Below are positions 33,772 through 42,477 of a stretch of DNA of 64,000 nucleotides, one piece after another. The stretch is from assembly GCA_050847315.1 (NCBI GenBank), contig CP193791.1; one strand, written 5' to 3'. The notes beneath the pieces were generated by a model. It ran no database searches. It saw only the letters and a program-made list of their open reading frames with translations, and was not told where the DNA came from. The DNA is from Cedecea sp000277545. GTDB lineage: Bacteria; Pseudomonadota; Gammaproteobacteria; Enterobacterales; Enterobacteriaceae. Every line of letters begins with the position of its first letter. Position 1 is the stretch's first letter. Both the position numbers and the translations under genes were made by a program.

Positions 33772-36516
33772 TTAAGGCTCTATTGTTTCACTTCCGGTCG
33801 GCGTCTCCGTTGGTGTCTCCGTTGGCGTTTCCGTCGGTGTCTCCGTTGGTGTCTCAGTTGGCGTCTCCGTCGGTGTCTCCGTCGGTGTCTCCGTCGGTGT
33901 CTCCGTCGGTGTTTCCGTTGGCGTCTCCGTCGGCGTCTCCGTCGGTGTCTCCGTTGGCGTTTCCGTCGGTGTTTCCGTTGGCGTTTCCGTCGGTGTTTCC
34001 GTTGGCGTTTCCGTCGGCGTTTCCGTCGGTGTCTCCGTTGGCGTCTCCGTCGGCGTTTCCGTCGGTGTCTCCGTCGGTGTCTCCGTCGGTGTCTCCGTCG
34101 GTGTTTCCGTCGGTGTTTCCGTTGGGGTTTCCGTCGGCGTCTCCGTTGGCGTTTCCGTTGGCGTTTCCGTCGGTGTTTCCGTCGGTGTTTCCGTCGGTGT
34201 TTCCGTCGGTGTTTCCGTCGGTGTTTCCGTCGGTGTTTCCGTTGGGGTTTCCGTTGGCGTTTCCGTCGGTGTCTCCGTTGGCGTTTCCGTCGGTGTCTCC
34301 GTTGGCGTTTCCGTCGGTGTCTCCGTCGGCGTTTCCGTCGGCGGTTGAGTTGGCGTTATCGTAGGCGGCGGCGGCTCTGGCGTTGGCAGCGGTGGTAAAG
34401 GAATAACCACACCAAACAGAGCCGTAATAGCCGGCAGCCCCGGCAAACCAATCATACCGCCACCGCCGCCACCGCCACCGCCGCCTCCGCAGTTGTCACC
34501 GCAGTCGCCAGGGTTAATATCCACTTCGCCGCCCTGGATAATCACCTGGTCTGAGCCGACGATTTTGATTTTCTTCGCGGAAATAACCAGCTCGCCCCCC
34601 GCGGAAAGCGTCATCGCCCCGCCGGCCACCATGGTGCTCGCGCCCCCCACGGCCAGGGAATGGTAACCGCCTACGTTGACCTGATGTGCGCCCCCAACGG
34701 AAAGCGAATGGTAGCCCCCAACGGCAGTCATAAATGCGCCGCCGACGTTGATGCCTTTTGCCCCTAAAACATTGTCGCTTTGGCTGCCGCCCACCTGGAT
34801 TGCCAGCGCCGCACCGATAATGGCGCTGCTGTTCCCGATAACGTCAGACATGTAGTTGGCCCCGACAAAGAGGTTGCGCGACAGGCCAACATTCACGTTA
34901 GAGTTCATGCCTATGGTCTGGTCTTCGTTCTGTTTCGTCAGGCGACTCATGTTGCGTTCAGCCTGCTCCCAGTACTGCTCCAGCCCCGGCTTATCCTCAA
35001 AACGGATCCCGTTAAAGTTGCTGCGACCGCCGCCTACGGTCCGGCTAACCAGCCCGCTCTGGGTGGCGTTAACCGGGAGATCCCAGGGCGGCATGGTGAC
35101 GTTGTTGTAGAGGCTGCCGGTGATAAGCGGCCTGTCAGGATCGCCATTGATAAAATCAACAATCACTTCGTGACCAATGCGGGGAATGTAAATCCCACCG
35201 AAATTGTTGCCGGCCCAGGCCTGGCTCACTCGCAGCCAGCAGGAGTCCGATTCACGGTTTTTGCCGTAGCGATCCCAAAGAAAACGGACTTTTACCCGGC
35301 CATATTCATCGGTCCAGATCTCTTCCCCCGGAGGGCCAACGACGATAGCCGTTTGTGGACCGCTGGTTTTTGGCCTCGCCACCGTCATCGGGTGACGATA
35401 AATCTTGGTCGTCGGCTGAACGGTAAAGTTACAGCTATAAAGGAATTCATCGTGCGACGAGAGCTGATCGATTTCCTCAACCAGCAAATGGCTACGCAGC
35501 ACCATGTACTCACGGTTGGCCTTTTCAACGGGATAGTTAACAAGCTCAAAGTCGCAGCCGCAGACAATCCCACGAAGTTCACCGGAACCTTCACAGCGGG
35601 AGCCTAAGGCGCCACGCTCTTCCATGCGGACGCGCGCAAGCTGCTCCCCGATGCTCGGCTGTTCGTAATCTCCCGGCCAGTGGAAGATCTCCATCTGGTT
35701 GAAGCTGGTCTTCCGAGGTTTGCTGTCCAGCGCCATGATATCGGCGCGTGATTTGGTGAAGTCGTAGTCATTCGTTACCCATTTCCCGGAAGTAATGGTC
35801 TCCTGGAAATGGAACTGGCTGACGTATTCCTGATCCATTTTTGGACGGTCTGAAGCGTACTGAATAACGTGATAAGCCTCGCTGGAGAATCGCTTATGCG
35901 CGCCCACGTTATCCACGAGGATCAGCTTATGACTGCCCTCGCTATGCTCGAAGAACCAATAGATCCCCCACTCTTCCATCAGGCGTTCAATAAAATTGAA
36001 ATCCGTTTCGCCATACTGAACCTGGAAATCGAGAAGCGGATAATTCCCTGCAAGGCGCTTCTCAAACGGGAAGTTATAGTCGCCCAGCACCTCATCGATA
36101 ATGGTCACCACCGATTTTTGCTGGAAAATTTTAAAGTCAGCCGTCAGCTCAGCGAGGTGCAGCCAGGGGCGAATAATAACTTCATACAACGCCTGATAGC
36201 CGTCGCGGCCAACATAGCGGGCACGCTGAACCATGCCGGAAATTTCACGAATCTCCTGACCGACACCGTGAACGTCTCCCAACCCATTCCCGTCGAGTTC
36301 AATATGAACCGTCATCTCTTTACCAATCAGCGACTTCAGGTCGACATTAGAAGCTGACTGCCAGGGTATTTGGGGATTGGCTGGCGTTTTAGCGGTAATC
36401 GCGTAGCTGTAGAGAGAGGAAAGTGACTCTTCCCCTTCCAGCTTCGAGATAACCAGCGCGGGTTCCCCAAGCAGCACAGGCATCGCCGGGCTGCTTAATC
36501 TAATAGTGCGTGACAT
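33772..36516 (-). CDS. vgrG: T6SS spike protein VgrG (TssI) with a 180-residue TETP-repeat tail
   Basis: This 914-residue VgrG has the gp27-like region (about 1-380) and the gp5-like OB fold and beta-helix (about 400-690, including EIWTDEYGRVKVRFLWDRYG and repeated VGGxHSLxVGG strands). The C-terminus is unusual. After the needle come a metal-site-like GDCGDNC, a run of 11 Gly, a short hydrophobic Leu/Pro segment (MIGLPGLPAITALFGVVIP), a Pro-rich linker and then exactly 45 TETP tetrapeptides, ending TGSETIEP. No known toxin domain is present. The repeat gives the trimer a long, acidic, disordered, Thr-rich tail next to the PAAR tip. GGGTGA precedes the start at 36516. The gene lies between the unknown 230-residue protein and PAAR. 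Confidence 0.95.
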   Translation of the reverse strand: MSRTIRLSSPAMPVLLGEPALVISKLEGEESLSSLYSYAITAKTPANPQIPWQSASNVDLKSLIGKEMTVHIELDGNGLGDVHGVGQEIREISGMVQRARYVGRDGYQALYEVIIRPWLHLAELTADFKIFQQKSVVTIIDEVLGDYNFPFEKRLAGNYPLLDFQVQYGETDFNFIERLMEEWGIYWFFEHSEGSHKLILVDNVGAHKRFSSEAYHVIQYASDRPKMDQEYVSQFHFQETITSGKWVTNDYDFTKSRADIMALDSKPRKTSFNQMEIFHWPGDYEQPSIGEQLARVRMEERGALGSRCEGSGELRGIVCGCDFELVNYPVEKANREYMVLRSHLLVEEIDQLSSHDEFLYSCNFTVQPTTKIYRHPMTVARPKTSGPQTAIVVGPPGEEIWTDEYGRVKVRFLWDRYGKNRESDSCWLRVSQAWAGNNFGGIYIPRIGHEVIVDFINGDPDRPLITGSLYNNVTMPPWDLPVNATQSGLVSRTVGGGRSNFNGIRFEDKPGLEQYWEQAERNMSRLTKQNEDQTIGMNSNVNVGLSRNLFVGANYMSDVIGNSSAIIGAALAIQVGGSQSDNVLGAKGINVGGAFMTAVGGYHSLSVGGAHQVNVGGYHSLAVGGASTMVAGGAMTLSAGGELVISAKKIKIVGSDQVIIQGGEVDINPGDCGDNCGGGGGGGGGGGMIGLPGLPAITALFGVVIPLPPLPTPEPPPPTITPTQPPTETPTETPTETPTETPTETPTETPTETPTETPTETPTETPTETPTETPTETPTETPTETPTETPTETPTETPTETPTETPTETPTETPTETPTETPTETPTETPTETPTETPTETPTETPTETPTETPTETPTETPTETPTETPTETPTETPTETPTETPTETPTETPTETPTETPTETPTGSETIEP
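33799..34338 (-). repeat. 12-bp minisatellite, 45 units, coding for (TETP)45 in VgrG
   Basis: The tract is exactly 540 bp, or 45 units of 12 bp with no interruption, each read as Thr-Glu-Thr-Pro on the minus strand. Units differ at third codon positions (Pro CCG/CCA, Thr ACG/ACA/ACC, Glu GAG/GAA), yet every unit encodes the same four residues. This indicates selection on the peptide. Because the unit is a multiple of three, replication slippage would change tail length without shifting the frame. Long open frames on the opposite strand here are by-products of the repeat. Confidence 0.97.
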
Positions 36517-36543
36517 GTAATCACCCGATGCGTTGTCAATAAC

Positions 36544-37236
36544 TTAGAAGGATGCGTCGGGCGGTTTAGCCTCAGCGCGTCGTAAAGGGATCCTCTGAGA
36601 ATCCACTATTTTTCTGTGCCGGCTTTGCCGCCAAATCCAGATACCCGCCTCCTGCTCAATACAGTCGGGCCAGTTCTTCCACGGCATAGCCTCAACACCA
36701 TCACGGTTATGAATGCGATAATCTTCCTGTGACCCCTCCCTGAGTAACACCTGAGAATGATTTTTGAACTGCCAGGCTGGCGTCAGCACCAGCTTCTCCC
36801 AGAGCGGCGAATACGCTCGCCTCAGCGCTTTAACCCACTGCCACAGCGGGCGCCAGTTTTGCCCGGCCACGTCGCTATCGGGCACATTGTTTAAAATCCT
36901 TGATGCCCAAAAGGGCAGTGGACATTCATCCTGCAAATTTTTCTTCAGCCACGGCCAGGGCGCTTCGCCATAAATAATGACCAGCGAGGGAACGCCTCCT
37001 TTTCCAGGCCGCAGCATAAAAGCACCGCAATAAGCGTCGTGCCCTCGCGACGAAGGTGACGAAATAACAAACGACCACGGATAGTGCTCAGGTAAATAGT
37101 CGTCCGGTAATGAGGAGCCAATGCCCGGCAGAATCTGTTGGGTAATAATGGAGCGCACCTCTCGCTGCTTTTTCCCTCTTCTGCGAAACAGGCCAGCCCG
37201 CGACTCATCAACAAGTAAATACAGGCGTAGCAACAT
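36544..37236 (-). CDS. T6SS-locus protein of unknown function
   Basis: This 230-residue cytoplasmic protein has no signal peptide or membrane segment and no family that I recognise. It is notably rich in Trp (about 13 residues, in contexts such as PWPWLKK, NWRPLWQWVK and IWIWRQ) and has a basic, Arg/Lys-rich start and end. AGAGGAAA lies just before the ATG at 37236. It is 28 bp after tssM and 27 bp before vgrG, so it is part of the T6SS operon and may act on VgrG or the membrane complex. It lacks the TagF/SciT-type start motif that I would expect from a TagF protein. Confidence 0.65.
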   Translation of the reverse strand: MLLRLYLLVDESRAGLFRRRGKKQREVRSIITQQILPGIGSSLPDDYLPEHYPWSFVISSPSSRGHDAYCGAFMLRPGKGGVPSLVIIYGEAPWPWLKKNLQDECPLPFWASRILNNVPDSDVAGQNWRPLWQWVKALRRAYSPLWEKLVLTPAWQFKNHSQVLLREGSQEDYRIHNRDGVEAMPWKNWPDCIEQEAGIWIWRQSRHRKIVDSQRIPLRRAEAKPPDASF

Positions 37237-37264
37237 ATTTTCCTCTGGCGAATGGTGGAGACGG

Positions 37265-40200
37265 CTATGCGTCTCCGGGGCAGCGAAACGCTTTTAAGAG
37301 ATCCCGGACGGGGATGTCTTTATAGGTCAGGCCTGAAACCTGAATATTTGCCCGTCGCGAATCCAGCTTATAAACCAGCACCGTGTCATCACCTTCGCTG
37401 GCCACCATATCGTCGGCGCTGTCCATCCAGCGGAACAATGCCCACGGCCCGCTGAAGCTCAGGGACGAGGTGCCCGCCGTCACGCGCGGAGTCGCATTGA
37501 TGCTGACCCTTGACGTCATGCGCGAGGCAGGCCAGACGAGAGAAACAGGGGCAACCGGCCAGTGGGCATAGCTCACCTGTTTGCCGTCAAAATTCATGTT
37601 CAGCTGCGTAATGGCCGGATCCAAATAAGGCACCGCAATGTCGAAGGTGAGGGAAAGTTTGCGCCCGCCTTCAGACTGGAAGAACGCGTCGCGAATCTCA
37701 GCGGCCTGCTCAAACACCTCCAGAGTGTCTTCGTTGCCCTCGACGTCACCCTTAAAGCGCCACGGATGCGAAGAGGTATCCACCTTGTCCGCCAGGTTCT
37801 TTTTGAAGTACTCATCCACCAGGCCACCCGCGGCAAAGAAGCGTTCGAAATCAGACGGTTTTACGTCACGCTGGCTCCAGGCAAACGGGTAACGCCCCTG
37901 CAAAGTTGCGCGGCAAACGCGCCCCAGGTTTTCATCTATCCCTTCGCTGCTTTTGGCGATGGCTTCCTGGTTGGCCCGCGTCCATGCCCCATCCAGCAGA
38001 GGGGCAATCACATTCGGTAACGGATCGGGCCAGGTTTGCGACTCTGCGCCAATTTTTCTGGCCGTGCCGGATAACGCCACGGCATTACCGTTCTTCAGCG
38101 CATCATCGTAAATAACGAACAGCGTGTACTGCTCGCTTAACGCGCCAAGCAGCTTGCTCAACTCCGCCCCCGGCCCCGCGTTACGCTCTCCTTCAGCCGG
38201 TTCACGGCTGCCGGTCACAAACTCGCGTAGTGGAGAAAAGTGGTCATCCACCCGCTCCCGCAGCAGCTTTTTTTCCATCGCGGCATAGGCCAGGCTGACC
38301 TTAGCGGCGGCATTCAGGATCCGTCCTTTATTCGGGACGTTATCGAGCAGCGATTTATCCTCTTTCCCGACCAGCGTCGTTTCCCGCACCGCCCGGGTCA
38401 CCAGGCTTGCCAGCGGAGAATCAGAGGCGCTCAGCGCCCGCAGCATATAAATATCTGCCGCCACTCCCGCGCTGCCGTAGCCCAGCGGCAGTACGTCCGT
38501 TTTGATACGAATATTGCTGAGAAAATCCTGCCAGTGCCGCGTGTACTCATCGAGATAGAGCGCCAGAACCTGCTGCTGTATGGGATTAACCAGCACGCCG
38601 TTGCCGGCCATTTTTACCTGCGGCTTTGCCTCCTGGCTGCCCTGCTCTTCCCCATTCCCGGACACCCAGGCATCCTCACGCTCCAGCCACATCAGGCCTG
38701 GATCCATTTTTTTTTTAAACACGTCGTAGTAACCCGAACGGGTAAATAGACCGGGAATGGCGATTTCAGCGTGTTCATCAATCACGGAGAAAAGCTCACC
38801 GCTGCGTGACTTCGCCATGTCACTGAGCGTTAAATCAGCAGGCGCATCCTGAGCGGCGGCGTCTTTGAGACGCTCATACAGCCGACTGGCCAGGTCCTGA
38901 CGCTGCAGTATGGCGCGCGCATATTTCACCAGCCCGTCGTCAGCGGGCTGGCCATAGCGGCGCCACTCTGGAGAAGAAAGCAGATTTCTCAGATGGGAAA
39001 CAAAGATCTGGCGCTCCTCGTAAGGCTGAAGCTTGCCGCGAGCCTCCCACAGGTTAGTGATGCTCTCCGTCAGAGACTGACGATCGAATTTGCCCTGTCC
39101 AAAAACCTGCAGATACAGCTTCAGCTGGTCATAGATACGTTCAGGTTTTCCGCCATCAACCGCTTCCTGTAACGCCAGCGTAGCCTGCTGTTCAATCTGC
39201 GGCAGCAGCAGACGCTGCAGGAAATACTGGTACAGCGAACCCGAGGCCTCAACCACATCCGTGCCGGTGTACAAGCCATAGCGCCAGTCGAGGGTCGGGT
39301 TAAAGACGTCGAGAGAGCCATACTCCGGCAGAGACTGCGCCAGCATTAAGGTACGCGGCAGCAAATTATCGTTTGCCGAACTGACGAATCGATTGACCTC
39401 GCCGCCCAAAACGGCAACCCGGCTCTTCACCTCGGCGAGGTATTCGCTGTTGTTCCCGTAGCTGTTGTAGAAGCCATTCAGCAGAATAAAGGCGATAACA
39501 ACGCTAAGCGTGTGGCCCAGCAAACGCTGTAAACGGAACTTCGATTCATTCGCCAGGTTATGGCGCGCCAGGTCTTTGTCTTTGACGATCACGTCACTGA
39601 ACAACTGCTTAAGGAAGTACTGACGCCCGTATGAAACGTCGCTTATCAGGAAGTCCCTGTCTTTTGGCTGCGCAATCAGGGTGGCCATCACCGGCGGCGT
39701 TTTATGCTCCACGTAGTTGAACCACTTGCGCATGATGCTTTGGTTATTCACCAGGCTAAAGTCGACCGGCTGATGGCTGCTACAGAAATAGATCCCGCGC
39801 AGCAGGGTATAGCTCTGCGACTCGTTGTAGCGGGAGGCAAAGAAGATGTTATGCACCACATCCGCCACCAGGCCGGAGAGCAAATGGAAGTCCTGCGGCA
39901 GGGCATACATTTTTTTGCGATCGCGGTTGTCGTACTCTTCCTGCTGACGAACGATCATGTCACGCTCGATCCTCTCTTCCAGCAGGGCCAGTTCGTCTCT
40001 GATTTGCCCGCTCAGCTCGGATACAGGCTCGGTGCGCGCCTCGCCGTAAGGGAAAGTCACGCCCCAGACCTGCTCACGCTCCTGCTCGGTCAGGATCCTG
40101 AAATACTCGGCAAAACCGGGAAGCTGATCGAGTTTGGTGACGAGGACATAAACCGGGAAACGCACGCCCAGCGTCTGGCGCAGATCCTCAATTCGGGCAC

Positions 40201-41098
40201 GCAGGCTCGCCGCCAGCTCAAAAAGTTCGGCGGTGCTTCGCCCCAGGAGATCGGCGGCGGAAAAAGTGACGACGGCGCCATTCAGCGCTTTGACCGGCCT
40301 GTGTTTTTTTAACGCTTTGAGTATGGCCCGCCACTCACTAAGGCTTTGCTCAGGATCACTAACGTACTTGCCTGCGGTATCCACATAGATGGCGTCATTG
40401 GCGAACCAGCATTTGCAGTTACGCGTCTGCACGGCGGATTTGCCCACTTGATTAAGCTGCTCCGGCACCGGGAAGTTCTGTCCGGAAGCCAGAATCGCCG
40501 AAGTTTTCCCGGCATCATCAGTGCCGAGCACCATGTACCACGGCAGCAGATCGAGCGGCTTACGCGCTAAAATCACACGCTGGAAAAAAGAGAGCGTACT
40601 GCGATTTTTGTTCACATAGTCGACGGCGTTGCCAATGGCGGCAGCCGCTTCTGACGTATCATTTTCAACCGTAGACGTCTTGCCGCGGGTGAGTTTATCC
40701 AGCAGTTTTGGGTTGTCTTTCAGCGCCAGCAGCAGCAACCACAGGCCGTAAAGCAGCGCCAAAAACAGCATAACTGCAATGACCATCAGCCTGATGCTCA
40801 CCGGCTCCAGCGGATGTTTTTCGCCCACCAGGAGGAACGGCCCCAGCACCCAGACCACCACGCAAAGTGCCGCAATCACCATGATGAAGACCGGCCAGCG
40901 TAGCCAGATCCCGGCGAGGCAAAATGCCGCCAGCAGGATAAAAATAATGCGTGACTCAACGCTAAGCAGCGGGCGCGACTCACCGAATCCAAAGAACGGC
41001 CCCAGGAACCATATAGCGGCAACCAATAGCCCGATACAGCACATAATCAGCAGCGTCTTCAAAAACCGCGCCGCGAAGACTCTATTCAAATAAGACAT
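37265..41098 (-). CDS. tssM: T6SS membrane-complex protein TssM (IcmF)
   Basis: This 1277-residue inner-membrane protein has three N-terminal helices (about 12-34, 50-90 and 103-126) and a cytoplasmic GTPase-like domain with Walker A GTDDAGKTS at about 192-200. A further helix near 540-560 (LLGHTLSVVIAFILLNGFY) leads to a large periplasmic domain of the IcmF/DUF1215 type, ending in the C-terminal beta domain that contacts TssJ. Length and order match full TssM. The gene lies 11 bp after tssL, as in most T6SS operons. Confidence 0.95.
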   Translation of the reverse strand: MSYLNRVFAARFLKTLLIMCCIGLLVAAIWFLGPFFGFGESRPLLSVESRIIFILLAAFCLAGIWLRWPVFIMVIAALCVVVWVLGPFLLVGEKHPLEPVSIRLMVIAVMLFLALLYGLWLLLLALKDNPKLLDKLTRGKTSTVENDTSEAAAAIGNAVDYVNKNRSTLSFFQRVILARKPLDLLPWYMVLGTDDAGKTSAILASGQNFPVPEQLNQVGKSAVQTRNCKCWFANDAIYVDTAGKYVSDPEQSLSEWRAILKALKKHRPVKALNGAVVTFSAADLLGRSTAELFELAASLRARIEDLRQTLGVRFPVYVLVTKLDQLPGFAEYFRILTEQEREQVWGVTFPYGEARTEPVSELSGQIRDELALLEERIERDMIVRQQEEYDNRDRKKMYALPQDFHLLSGLVADVVHNIFFASRYNESQSYTLLRGIYFCSSHQPVDFSLVNNQSIMRKWFNYVEHKTPPVMATLIAQPKDRDFLISDVSYGRQYFLKQLFSDVIVKDKDLARHNLANESKFRLQRLLGHTLSVVIAFILLNGFYNSYGNNSEYLAEVKSRVAVLGGEVNRFVSSANDNLLPRTLMLAQSLPEYGSLDVFNPTLDWRYGLYTGTDVVEASGSLYQYFLQRLLLPQIEQQATLALQEAVDGGKPERIYDQLKLYLQVFGQGKFDRQSLTESITNLWEARGKLQPYEERQIFVSHLRNLLSSPEWRRYGQPADDGLVKYARAILQRQDLASRLYERLKDAAAQDAPADLTLSDMAKSRSGELFSVIDEHAEIAIPGLFTRSGYYDVFKKKMDPGLMWLEREDAWVSGNGEEQGSQEAKPQVKMAGNGVLVNPIQQQVLALYLDEYTRHWQDFLSNIRIKTDVLPLGYGSAGVAADIYMLRALSASDSPLASLVTRAVRETTLVGKEDKSLLDNVPNKGRILNAAAKVSLAYAAMEKKLLRERVDDHFSPLREFVTGSREPAEGERNAGPGAELSKLLGALSEQYTLFVIYDDALKNGNAVALSGTARKIGAESQTWPDPLPNVIAPLLDGAWTRANQEAIAKSSEGIDENLGRVCRATLQGRYPFAWSQRDVKPSDFERFFAAGGLVDEYFKKNLADKVDTSSHPWRFKGDVEGNEDTLEVFEQAAEIRDAFFQSEGGRKLSLTFDIAVPYLDPAITQLNMNFDGKQVSYAHWPVAPVSLVWPASRMTSRVSINATPRVTAGTSSLSFSGPWALFRWMDSADDMVASEGDDTVLVYKLDSRRANIQVSGLTYKDIPVRDLLKAFRCPGDA

Positions 41099-41109
41099 TG
41101 TCGCTCTCG

Positions 41110-42477
41110 TTAATACGTGACAAAAAACTCTACGCGGCGATTCTTCGCCCGTCCCTGAGCGGTAGCATCAGAGGCCACCGGCTGGCTGCTGCCCACCCCT
41201 TCAACTTTCACTTTGCTCTCCGGCACGCCCGCCTCAATAAAGTAGCGGGCCACTTCGGCGGCTCGTTTTTCTGAAAGCACTACGTTGTTGGGTAAGCCCG
41301 GCCGGCTGATCGGCGTGACGTCGGTGTGGCCGACAATCACCAGATCGCCGTTAACGCGACGGACTTCACGGGCCACGCGTTCAATCACGTTGATCATCTC
41401 AGGCTGGACTTTGGTTGAGCCGGATAAGAACAGGGAATCGCCCTTCAACACGACTTTGCTTTGCTTTTGCGTTTCATCGACGCTAAGCAGCTGCCGTTGA
41501 ATTTCATTGCGGAGCAAAACGCTCAGCCTGAGCCGCATTTTCACCGGCGGCGCGCTGACCTTAATGTTCTTCATCGCATTGATATCGCTGATGATTCTTG
41601 TGCTATTCACCAGCAACGAGTACTTACACCAGATAAAGGCCGAGGCCACCAGAATGCCCGCGCAAAGCGCGGTCAGCCGGACAGGTACAATCAGCCTTTC
41701 CCGCCGGGCCGGGCCATGAGGCTGAAGCCCGTGCGGTGACAATGCAGGCGGCGTGGTGTTGCGCGTGCTTTGTACCAGGGTCAGCAGACGCTGGCGGATC
41801 TTGGTGAGCTGGCGATCCCCGTCCTCAATGATGCTGTATCGGCCCTCGAAGCCGAGGCCAAGGATGCGCAGCAGGACCTCAAGGACGTCAGCAAACTCGG
41901 TCGGGTTCATCGACAGGCGACCGATGAGCAGGAAGAACTTGTTCCCGCCATCGTTATCCCCTTCAAAGTGGTTGAGCAGGTTGCTTTGAGACCAGCCCGC
42001 CTCGAGCCCCCACGGCGCGGTGTGTGCCGCTTCATCCAGCGCGGTGCACAGGCAATAGCGAACTATCGCCATTTTTTTCCACGGGATGTTCACTTCATCG
42101 CAGACGATGCCGAAGAGATTAATCTGGCTCTTAAGCGTATTTTTCAGGATCTCAACGTGCGTTAAATCGCCAATCTGCTCCGGCATATCGCTCAGCGCAC
42201 GCAGCAGCGGCTGAGCGGCTTCAAGCAGCGGATTCTCAGCGGCGCTGACCTTGATCATGCGCTGCTGAACGCTTTCGCTTCTTAACGCCCGGTCATCGCC
42301 TGTCCTGGTCTCGCTATTTTCCCCGGCGCGGCCCTGATCAGTCGGCGTGGCTTCCGGCTCCTGGATCCAGTCCCCCTGCTCATCAAGAAGAAAACGGCCC
42401 AGCGCCTGAGGAGAGGTATCGTCATCCTGCATGCCCCCCGGCGTTGGCGTAGCGTGCTGATTAATCTCGTCTTTCAT
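41110..42477 (-). CDS. tssL: T6SS membrane-complex protein TssL with C-terminal OmpA peptidoglycan-binding domain
   Basis: This protein of about 455 residues has a cytoplasmic DotU/TssL domain (about 60-250, NPLLEAAQPLLRALSDM, CTALDEAAHTAPWG). One helix (LTALCAGILVASAFIWCKYS) leads to a periplasmic OmpA-like domain (VIGHTDVTPIS, GRAKNRRVEFFV) that anchors the complex to peptidoglycan. I chose the ATG at 42477, which overlaps the tssK stop in an ATGA junction; an ATG at 42495 adds six residues. The OmpA extension marks an evolved TssL. A second OmpA-like protein is encoded at 61563, so the locus has two candidate peptidoglycan anchors. Confidence 0.94.
   Translation of the reverse strand: MKDEINQHATPTPGGMQDDDTSPQALGRFLLDEQGDWIQEPEATPTDQGRAGENSETRTGDDRALRSESVQQRMIKVSAAENPLLEAAQPLLRALSDMPEQIGDLTHVEILKNTLKSQINLFGIVCDEVNIPWKKMAIVRYCLCTALDEAAHTAPWGLEAGWSQSNLLNHFEGDNDGGNKFFLLIGRLSMNPTEFADVLEVLLRILGLGFEGRYSIIEDGDRQLTKIRQRLLTLVQSTRNTTPPALSPHGLQPHGPARRERLIVPVRLTALCAGILVASAFIWCKYSLLVNSTRIISDINAMKNIKVSAPPVKMRLRLSVLLRNEIQRQLLSVDETQKQSKVVLKGDSLFLSGSTKVQPEMINVIERVAREVRRVNGDLVIVGHTDVTPISRPGLPNNVVLSEKRAAEVARYFIEAGVPESKVKVEGVGSSQPVASDATAQGRAKNRRVEFFVTY

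Noticed and set aside
33799..34338. Possible CRISPR array
   Set aside because: The repeats are 12 bp, contiguous and without spacers, and they code in frame for TETP in VgrG.
33666..34398. Two long plus-strand open frames (Ser/Phe/Pro-rich and Arg/Cys-rich) across the vgrG repeat
   Set aside because: They are read from the complement of the 12-bp repeat, which stays open in several frames. They have no ribosome site or family, and vgrG on the other strand is certain.
36544..37236. TagF or ImpM identity for the 230-residue protein
   Set aside because: The start lacks the GKLPxxGDF-type motif of TagF/ImpM, and no other part resembles the family.
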